A stretch of DNA of 64,000 nt from Acanthacorydalis orientalis (Eukaryota > Arthropoda > Insecta > Megaloptera > Corydalidae): the NCBI GenBank assembly GCA_034766995.1, contig CM068320.1, forward strand, positions 22,274,812-22,338,811. The letters are read 5' to 3'. Below are positions 49,001 through 61,000 of the stretch, piece after piece. The notes beneath the pieces are model-generated. The model saw only the letters and a list, made by a program, of their open reading frames with translations. It had not been told where the DNA came from and did not search any database. Made by a program: the position numbers and the translations under genes. Position 1 is the stretch's first letter, and each line of letters opens with the position of its first letter.

Positions 49001-52000
49001 CTTATGACCGAAAAACTGGTTGAAAAATGGGTTTTCTGGGCAAAATAAGGCCATTTTGGCAAATAATCGGATCGAATCGCACACCACGCGATAGAGAATT
49101 TCAAGACGCATCTAACGATATACGACATTACCCATTTCTCACTTAATTTCGACTACTTATAGCCGAAAAACTGGTTGAGAAATTGGTTTTTTGGGCAAAA
49201 TAAGGCCATTTTGGATATTAATCGGATTGAATCACACACCACGTGATAGATAATTTCAAGACGCATCTAACGATGTACGACATTACCTATTTCGCACTTA
49301 ATTTCGACTACTTATGACCGAAAAACTGGTTGAAAAATGGGTTTTCTGGGCAAAATAAGGCCATTTTGGCAAATAATCGGATCGAATCGCACACCACGTG
49401 ATAGATAATTTCAAGACGCATCTAACGATGTACGACTTTACCTATTTCGCACTTAATTTCGACTACTTATGACCGAAAAACTGGTTGAAAAATGGGTTTT
49501 CTGGGCAAAATAAGGCCATTTTGGCAAATAATCGGATCGAATCGCACACCACGTGATAGATAATTTCAAGACGCATCTAACGATGTACGACATTACCCAT
49601 TTCTCACTTAATTTCGACTACTTATAGCCGAAAAACTGGTTGAAAAATGGGTTTTTTGGATAAAATAAGGCCATTTTGGATATTAATCGGATTGAATCAC
49701 ACACCACGTGATAGATAATTTCAAGACGCATCTAACGATGTACGACATTACCTATTTCGCACTTAATTTCGACTACTTATAGCCGAAAAACTGGTTGAGA
49801 AATTGGTTTTTTGGGCAAAATAAGGCCATTTTGGCAAATAATCGGATCTAATCGCACACCACGTGATAGATAATTTCAAGACGCATCTAACGATGTACGA
49901 CATTACCTATTTCGCACTTAATTTCGACTACTTATAGCCGAAAAACTGGTTGAAAAATGGGTTTTTTGGGCAAAATAAGGCCATTTTGGCAAATAATCGG
50001 ATCTAATCGCACACCACGTGATAGATAATTTCAAGACGCATCTAACGATGTACGACATTACCTATTTCGCACTTAATTTCGACTACTTATAGCCGAAAAA
50101 CTGGTTGAAAAATGGGTTTTCTGGGCAAAATAAGGCCATTTTGGCAAATAATCGGATCTAATCGCACACCACGTGATAGATAATTTCAAGACGCATCTAA
50201 CGATGTACGACATTACCCATTTCTCACTTAATTTCGACTACTTATAGCCGTAAAACTGGTTGAAAAATGGGTTTTTTGGATAAAATAAGGCCATTTTGGA
50301 TATTAATCGGATTGAATCACACACCACGTGATAGATAATTTCAAGACGCATCGAACGATGTACGACATTACCTATTTCGCACTTAATTTCGACTACTTAT
50401 AGCCGAAAAACTGGTTGAGAAATTGGTTTTTTGGGCAAAATAAGGCCATTTTGGCAAATAATCGGATCGAATCGCACACCACGTGATAGATAATTTCAAG
50501 ACGCATCTAACGATGTACGACATTACCCATTTCTCACTTAATTTCGACTACTTATAGCCGTAAAACTGGTTGAAAAATGGGTTTTTTGGATAAAATAAGG
50601 CCATTTTGGATATTAATCGGATTGAATCACACACCACGTGATAGATAATTTCAAGACGCATCGAACGATGTACGACATTACCTATTTCGCACTTAATTTC
50701 GACTACTTATAGCCGAAAAACTGGTTGAGAAATTGGTTTTTTGGGCAAAATAAGGCCATTTTGGCAAATAATCGGATCGAATCGCACACCACGCGTTAGA
50801 GAATTTCAAGACGCATCTAACGATATACGACATTACCCATTTCTCACTTAATTTCGACTACTTATGACCGAAAAACTGGTTGAAAAATGGGTTTTCTGGG
50901 CAAAATAAGGCCATTTTGGCAAATAATCGGATCGAATCGCACACCACGTGATAGATAATTTCAAGACGCATCTAACGATGTACGACATTACTCATTTCTC
51001 ACTTAATTTCGACTACTTATAGCCGAAAAACTGGTTGAGAAATTGTTTTTTTGGGCAAAATAAGGCCATTTTGGATATTAATCGGATTGAATCACACACC
51101 ACGTGATAGATAATTTCAAGACGCATCTAACGATGTACGACATTACCTATTTCGCACTTAATTTCGACTAATTATGGCTGAGAAACTGGTTGAAAAATGG
51201 TTTTTTGGGCAAAATAAGGCCATTTTGGACAATAATCGGATCGAATCACAAACCACGTGATAGAGAATTTCAAGACGCATCTAACGATGTACGACATTAC
51301 CTATTTCGCACTTAATTTCGACTACTTATGACCAAAAAACTGGTTGCAAAATGGATTTCTTGGATAAAATAAGGCCATTTTGGCAAATAATCGGATCTAA
51401 TCGCACACCACGTGATAGATAATTTCAAGACGCATCTAACGATGTACGACATTACCTATTTCGCACTTAATTTCGACTACTTATAGCCGAAAAACTGGTC
51501 GAAAAATGGGTTTTTTGGGCAAAATAAGGCCATTTTGGCAAATAATCGGATCTAATCGCACACCACGTGATAGATAATTTCAAGACGCATCTAACGATGT
51601 ACGACATTACCTATTTCGCACTTAATTTCGACTACTTATGACCGAAAAACTGGTTGCAAATGGGTTTTTTGGGCAAAATAAGGCTATTTTGGCAAATAAT
51701 CGGATCTAATCCGACACCACGTGATAGATAATTTCAAGACGCATCTAACGATATACGACATTACCCATTTCTCACTTAATTTCGACTACTTATGACCGAA
51801 AAACTGGTTGAAAAATGGGTTTTCTGGGCAAAATAAGGCCATTTTGGATATTAATCGGATTGAATCACACACCACGTGATAGATAATTTCAAGACGCATC
51901 TAACGATGTACGACATTACTCATTTCTCACTTAATTTCGACTACTTATAGCCGAAAAACTGGTTGAGAAATTGTTTTTTTGGGCAAAATAAGGCCATTTT

Positions 52001-55000
52001 GGATATTAATCGGATTGAATCACACACCACGTGATAGATAATTTCAAGACGCATCTAACGATGTACGACATTACCTATTTCGCACTTAATTTCGACTAAT
52101 TATGGCTGAGAAACTGGTTGAAAAATGGTTTTTTGGGCAAAATAAGGCCATTTTGGACAATAATCGGATCGAATCACAAACCACGTGATAGAGAATTTCA
52201 AGACGCATCTAACGATGTACGACATTACCTATTTCGCACTTAATTTCGACTACTTATGACCAAAAAACTGGTTGCAAAATGGATTTCTTGGATAAAATAA
52301 GGCCATTTTGGCAAATAATCGGATCTAATCGCACACCACGTGATAGATAATTTCAAGACGCATCTAACGATGTACGACATTACCTATTTCGCACTTAATT
52401 TCGACTACTTATAGCCGAAAAACTGGTCGAAAAATGGGTTTTTTGGGCAAAATAAGGCCATTTTGGCAAATAATCGGATCTAATCGCACACCACGTGATA
52501 GATAATTTCAAGACGCATCTAACGATGTACGACATTACCTATTTCGCACTTAATTTCGACTACTTATAGCCGAAAAACTGGTCGAAAAATGGGTTTTTTG
52601 GGCAAAATAAGGCCATTTTGGCAAATAATCGGATCTAATCGCACACCACGTGATAGATAATTTCAAGACGCATCTAACGATGTACGACATTACCTATTTC
52701 GCACTTAATTTCGACTACTTATAGCCGAAAAACTGGTCGAAAAATGGGTTTTTTGGGCAAAATAAGGCCATTTTGGCAAATAATCGGATCTAATCGCACA
52801 CCACGTGATAGATAATTTCAAGACGCATCTAACGATGTACGACATTACCTATTTCGCACTTAATTTCGACTACTTATGACCGAAAAACTGGTTGCAAATG
52901 GGTTTTTTGGGCAAAATAAGGCTATTTTGGCAAATAATCGGATCTAATCCGACACCACGTGATAGATAATTTCAAGACGCATCTAACGATATACGACATT
53001 ACCCATTTCTCACTTAATTTCGACTACTTATGACCGAAAAACTGGTTGAAAAATGGGTTTTCTGGGCAAAATAAGGCCATTTTGGATATTAATCGGATCG
53101 AATCGCACACCACGTGATAGATAATTTCAAGACGCATCTAACGATGTACGACATTACCTATTTCTCACTTAATTTCGACTACTTATAGCCGAAAAACTGG
53201 TTGAAAAATGGGTTTTCTGGGCAAAATAAGGCCATTTTGGATATTAATCGGATTGAATCACACACCACGTGATAGATAATTTCAAGACGCATCTAACGAT
53301 GTACGACATTACCTATTTCGCACTTAATTTCGACTAATTATGGCTGAGAAACTGGTTGAAAAATGGTTTTTTGGGCAAAATAAGGCCATTTTGGACAATA
53401 ATCGGATCGAATCGCACACCACGCGATAGAGAATTTCAAGACGCATCTAACGATGTACGACATTACCTATTTCGCACTTAATTTCGACTACTTATGACCG
53501 AAAAACTGGTTGAAAAATGGGTTTTCTGGGCAAAATAAGGCCATTTTGGCAAATAATCGGATCGAATCGCACACCACGTGATAGATAATTTCAAGACGCA
53601 TCTAACGATGTACGACATTACCCATTTCTCACTTAATTTCGACTACTTATAGCCGAAAAACTGGTTGAAAAATGGGTTTTTTGGATAAAATAAGGCCATT
53701 TTGGATATTAATCGGATTGAATCACACACCACGTGATAGAAAATTTCAAGACGCATCTAACGATGTACGACATTACCTATTTCGCACTTAATTTCGACTA
53801 CTTATAGCCGAAAAACTGGTTGAGAAATTGGTTTTTTGGGCAAAATAAGGCCATTTTGGCAAATAATCGGATCTAATCGCACACCACGTGATAGATAATT
53901 TCAAGACGCATCTAACGATGTACGACATTACCTATTTCGCACTTAATTTCGACTACTTATAGCCGAAAAACTGGTTGAAAAATGGGTTTTTTGGGCAAAA
54001 TAAGGCCATTTTGGCAAATAATCGGATCTAATCGCACACCACGTGATAGATAATTTCAAGACGCATCTAACGATGTACGACATTACCCATTTCTCACTTA
54101 ATTTCGACTACTTATAGCCGAAAAACTGGTTGAAAAATGGGTTTTCTGGGCAAAATAAGGCCCTTTTGGCAAATGATCGGATCGAATCGCACACCACGTG
54201 ATAGATAATTTCAAGACGCATCTAACGATGTACGACATTACCCATTTCTCACTTAATTTCGACTACTTATAGCCGTAAAACTGGTTGAAAAATGGGTTTT
54301 TTGGATAAAATAAGGCCATTTTGGATATTAATCGGATTGAATCACACACCACGTGATAGATAATTTCAAGACGCATCGAACGATGTACGACATTACCTAT
54401 TTCGCACTTAATTTCGACTACTTATAGCCGAAAAACTGGTTGAGAAATTGGTTTTTTGGGCAAAATAAGGCCATTTTGGCAAATAATCGGATCTAATCGC
54501 ACACCACGTGATAGATAATTTCAAGACGCATCTAACGATGTACGACATTACCTATTTCTCACTTAATTTCGACTACTTATAGCCGAAAAACTGGTTGAAA
54601 AATGGGTTTTCTGGGCAAAATAAGGCCATTTTGGCAAATAATCGGATCGAATCGCACACCACGCGTTAGAGAATTTCAAGACGCATCTAACGATATACGA
54701 CATTACCCATTTCTCACTTAATTTCGACTACTTATGACCGAAAAACTGGTTGAAAAATGGGTTTTCTGGGCAAAATAAGGCCATTTTGGATATTAATCGG
54801 ATTGAATCACACACCACGTGATAGATAATTTCAAGACGCATCTAACGATGTACGACATTACTCATTTCTCACTTAATTTCGACTACTTATAGCCGAAAAA
54901 CTGGTTGAAAAATGGGTTTTCTGGGCAAAATAAGGCCATTTTGGATATTAATCGGATTGAATCACACACCACGTGATAGATAATTTCAAGACGCATCTAA

Positions 55001-58000
55001 CGATGTACGACATTACCTATTTCGCACTTAATTTCGACTACTTATGACCGAAAAACTGGTTGAAAAATGGGTTTTCTGGGCAAAATAAGGCCATTTTGGC
55101 AAATAATCGGATCGAATCGCACACCACGTGATAGATAATTTCAAGACGCATCTAACGATGTACGACTTTACCTATTTCGCACTTAATTTCGACTACTTAT
55201 GACCGAAAAACTGGTTGAAAAATGGGTTTTTTGGATAAAATAAGGCCATTTTGGATATTAATCGGAATGAATCACACACCACGTGATAGATAATTTCAAG
55301 ACGCATCGAACGATGTACGACATTACCTATTTCGCACTTAATTTCGACTACTTATAGCCGAAAAACTGGTTGAGAAATTGGTTTTTTGGGCAAAATAAGG
55401 CCATTTTGGCAAATAATCGGATCTAATCGCACACCACGTGATAGATAATTTCAAGACGCATCTAACGATGTACGACATTACCTATTTCGCACTTAATTTC
55501 GACTACTTATAGCCGAAAAACTGGTTGAAAAATGGGTTTTTTGGGCAAAATAAGGCCATTTTGGCAAATAATCGGATCTAATCGCACACCACGTGATAGA
55601 TAATTTCAAGACGCATCTAACGATGTACGACATTACCCATTTCTCACTTAATTTCGACTACTTATGACCGAAAAACTGGTTGAAAAATGGGTTTTCTGGG
55701 CAAAATAAGGCCATTTTGGCAAATAATCGGATCGAATCGCACACCACGTGATAGATAATTTCAAGACGCATCTAACGATGTACGACATTACCCATTTCTC
55801 ACTTAATTTCGACTACTTATAGCCGAAAAACTGGTTGAAAAATGGGTTTTTTGGATAAAATAAGGCCATTTTGGATATTAATCGGATTGAATCACACACC
55901 ACGTGATAGATAATTTCAAGACGCATCTAACGATGTACGACATTACCTATTTCGCACTTAATTTCGACTACTTATAGCCGAAAAACTGGTTGAGAAATTG
56001 GTTTTTTGGGCAAAATAAGGCCATTTTGGCAAATAATCGGATCTAATCGCACACCACGTGATAGATAATTTCAAGACGCATCTAACGATGTACGATATTA
56101 CCTATTTCGCAATTAATTTCAACTACTTATGACCGAAAAACTGGTTGAAAAATGGGTTTTTTGGATAAAATAAGGCCATTTTGGATATTAATCGGATCGA
56201 ATCGCACACCACGTGATAGATAATTTCAAGACACATCTAACGATGTACGACATTACCTATTTCGCACTTAATTTCGGCTACTTATGACCGAAAAACTGGT
56301 TGAAAAATGGGTTTTCTGGGCAAAATAAGGCCATTTTGGCAAATAATCGGATCGAATCGCACACCACGCGATAGAGAATTTCAAGACGCATCTAACGATA
56401 TACGACATTACCCATTTCTCACTTAATTTCGACTACTTATGACCGAAAAACTGGTTGAAAAATGGGTTTTCTGGGCAAAATAAGGCCATTTTGGCAATTA
56501 ATCCGATCGAATCGCACACCACGTGATAGATAATTTCAAGACGTATCTAACGATATACGACATTACCTATCTCGCACTTAATTTCGACTACTTATGGCCG
56601 AAAAACTGGTTGAAAAATGGTTTTTTTTGGGCAAAATAAGGCCATTCTGGAAAATTATCTGATCACATCGCACACCACGTGATAGATAATTTCAAGACGC
56701 ATCTAACGATATACGACATTACCCATTTCGCACTTAATTTCGACTACTTATAGCCGAAAAACTGGGAGAAAAATGTTTTTGGGCAAAATAAGGCCATTTT
56801 GGCAAATAATCGGATCGAATCGCACACCACGTGATAGATAATTTCAAGACGCATCTAACGATGTACGACATTACCTATTTCGCACTTAATTTCGACTACT
56901 TATGACCGAAAAACTGGTTGAAAAATGGGTTTTCTGGGCAAAATAAGGCCATTTTGGCAAATAATCGGATCGAATCGCACACCACGTGATAGATAATTTC
57001 AAGACGCATCTAACGATGTACGACATTACCCATTTCTCACTTAATTTCGACTACTTATAGCCGAAAAACTGGTTGAAAAATGGGTTTTCTGGGCAAAATA
57101 AGGCCCTTTTGGATATTAATCGGAAAATAAGGCCATTTTGGATATTAATCGGATTGAATCACACACCACGTGATAGATAATTTCAAGACGCATCTAACGA
57201 TGTACGACATTACCTATTTCGCACTTAATTTCGACTACTTATGACCAAAAAACTGGTTGCAAAATGGGTTTTTTGGATAAAATAAGGCCATTTTGGCAAA
57301 TAATCGGATCTAATCGCACACCACGTGATAGATAATTTCAAGACGCATCTAACGATGTACGATATTACCTATTTCGCAATTAATTTCAACTACTTATGAC
57401 CGAAAAACTGGTTGAAAAATGGGTTTTTTGGATAAAATAAGGCCATTTTGGATATTAATCGGATCGAATCGCACACCACGTGATAGATAATTTCAAGACA
57501 CATCTAACGATGTATGACATTACCTATTTCGCACTTAATTTCGACTACTTATGGCCGAAAAACTGGTTGAGAAATGGGTTTTTTGGGCAATATAAGGCCA
57601 TTTTGGCAAATAATCGGATCGAATCACAAACCACGCTATAGATAATTTCAAGACGCATCTAACGATGTACAATGTTACCTATTTCGCACTTAATTTAGAC
57701 TACTTATGGCCGAAAAACTGGTTGAAAAATGGGTTTTTTGGGCAAAATAAGGCTATATTGGCAAATAATCGGATCGAATCGCACACCACGTGAGAGATAA
57801 TTACAAGACGCATCTAACGATGTACGAGATTACCTACTTCGCACTTAATTTCGACTACTTGTGGCCGAAAAACTGGTTGAAAAATGGGTTTTTTGGGCAA
57901 AATAAGGCCATTTTGGCAAATAATCGGATCGAATCACAAAACACGTGATAGATAATTTCAAGACGCATCTAACGATAAAGGACATTACCCATTTCGCACT

Positions 58001-61000
58001 TAATTTCGACTACTTATAGCCGAAAAACTAATTAAAAAATGTTTTTTTCGGATAAAATAAGGCCATTTTGGATATTAATCGGATCGAATCACACACCACG
58101 TGCTAGATAATTTCAATACGCATCGAACGATGTACGACATTACCTATTTCGCACTTAATTTCGACTACTTATGGCCGAAAAACTGGTTGAGAAATGGGTT
58201 TTTTGGGCAATATAAGGCCATTTTGGCAAATAATCGGATCGAATCGCACTCCACGTGATAGATAATTTCAAGACGCATCTAACGATGTACGACATTACCT
58301 ATTTCGCACTTAATTTCGACTACTTATGACCAAAAAACTGGTTGTAAAATGGGTTTTTTGGGCAAAATAAGGCCATTTTGGCAAATAATCGGATCGAGTC
58401 GCACACCACGCGATAGAGAATTTCAAGACGCATCTAACGATATACGACATTACCCATTTCTCACTTAATTTCGACTACTTATAGCCGAAAAACTGGTTGA
58501 AAAATGGGTTTTTTGGATAAAATAAGGCTATTTTGGATATTAATCGGATTGAATCACACACTACGTGATAGATAATTTCAAGACGCATCTAACGATGTAC
58601 GACATTACCCATTTCTCACTTAATTTCGACTACTTATAGCCGAAAAACTGGGAGAAAAATGGGTTTTTGGGGCAAAATAAGGCCATTTTGGCCAATAATC
58701 GGATCGGATCGCACACCACGTGATAGATTATTTCAAGACGCATCTAACGATACACGACATTACCTATTTCGCACTTAATTTCGACTACTTATTGCCGAAA
58801 AACTGTTGTAAAAATGGTTTTTTTGGGCAAAATAACGCCATTTGGGAAAATAATCGAATCGATTTGCACACCACTTGATAGATAATTTCAAGGCGCATCT
58901 AACGATGTACGACTTTACCTATTTCGCACTTAATTTCGACTACTTATGACCAAAAAACTGGTTGCAAAATGGGTTTTTTGGGCAAAATAAGGCCATTTTG
59001 GCAAATAATCGGATCGAATCGCACACCACGTGATAGATAATTTCAAGACGCATCTAACGATGTACGACATTACCTATTTCGCACTTAATTTCGACTACTT
59101 ATGACCGAAAAACTGGTTGAAAAATGGGTTTTTTGGGCAAAATAAGGCCATTTTGGCAAATAATCGGATCGAATCGCACACCACGTGATAGATAATTTCA
59201 AGACGCATCGAACGATGTACGACATTACCTATTTCGCACTTAATTTCGACTACTTATGGCCGAAAAACTGGTTGAAAAATGGGTTTTTTGGGCAAAATAA
59301 GGCCATTTTGGCAAATAATCGGATCGAATCGCACACCACGTGATAGATAATTTCAAGACGCATCTAACCATGTACGACATTACCTATTTCGCACTTAATT
59401 TCGACTACTTATAGCCGAAAAACTGGTTGAAAATGGGTTTTTTGGATAAAATAAGGCCATTTTGGACAATAATCGGATCGAATCGCACACCACGTGATAG
59501 ATAATTTCAAGACGCATCTAACGATGTACGACATTACCTTTTTCGCACTTAATTTCGACTACTTATGGCCGAAAAACTGGTTGAAAAATGTTTTTAGGCA
59601 AAATAAGGCCATTTTGGCAAATAATCGGATCGAATCGCACACCACGTGATAGATAATTTCAAGACGCATCTAACGATGTACGACATTACCTATTTCGCAC
59701 TTAATTTCGACTACTTATGACCGAAAAACTGGATGCAAAATGGGTTTTTTGGGCAAAATAAGGCCATTTTTGCAAATAATCGGATTGAGTCGCACACCAC
59801 GCGATAGAGAATTTCAAGACGCATCTAACGATGTACGACATTACCTATTTCGCACTTAATTTCGACTACTTATAGCCGAAAAACTGGTTGAGAAATTGGT
59901 TTTTTGGGCAAAATAAGGCCATTTTGGCAAATAATCGGATCGAATCGCACACCACGTGATAGATAATTTCAAGACGCATCTAACGATGTACGACATTACC
60001 TTTTTGGCACTTAATTTCGACTACTTATGGCCGAAAAACTGGTTGAAAAATGTTTTTGGGCAAAATAAGGCCATTTTGGCAAATAATCGGATCGAATCGC
60101 ACACCACGTGATAGATAATTTCAAGACGCATCTAACGATGTACGACATTACCTATTTCGCACTTAATTTCGACTACTTATAGCCGAAAAACTGGTTGAAA
60201 AATGGGTTTTTTGGATAAAATAAGGCCATTTTGGATATTAATCGGATTGAATCACACACCACGTGATAGATAATTTCAAGACGCATCGAACGATGTACGA
60301 CATTACCTATTTCGCACTTAATTTCGACTACTTATGACCAAAAAACTGGTTGCAAAATGGTTTTTTTGGGCAAAATAAGGCCATTTTGGCAAATAATCGG
60401 ATCGAATCGCACACCACGTGATAGATAATTTCAAGACGCATCTAACGATGTACGACATTACCTATTTCGCACTTAATTTCGACTACTTATGACCGAAAAA
60501 CTGGTTGAAAAATGGGTTTTCTGGGCAAAATAAGGCCATTTTGGCAAATAATCGGATCGAATCGCACACCACGCGATAGAGAATTTCAAGACGCATCTAA
60601 CGATATACGACATTACCCATTTCTCACTTAATTTCGACTACTTATAGCCGAAAAACTGGTTGAGAAATTGGTTTTTTGGGCAAAATAAGGCCATTTTGGC
60701 AAATAATCGGATCGAATCGCACACCACGCGATAGAGAATTTCAAGACGCATCTAACGATATACGACATTACCCATTTCTCAGTTAATTTCGACTACTTAT
60801 AGCCGAAAAACTGGTTGAAAAATGGGTTTTTTGGATAAAATAAGGCCATTTTGGATATTAATCGGATTGAATCACACACCACGTGATAGATAATTTCAAG
60901 ACGCATCTAACGATGTACGACATTACCTATTTCGCACTTAATTTCGACTACTTATGACCGAAAAACTGGTTGAAAAATGGGTTTTCTGGGCAAAATAAGG

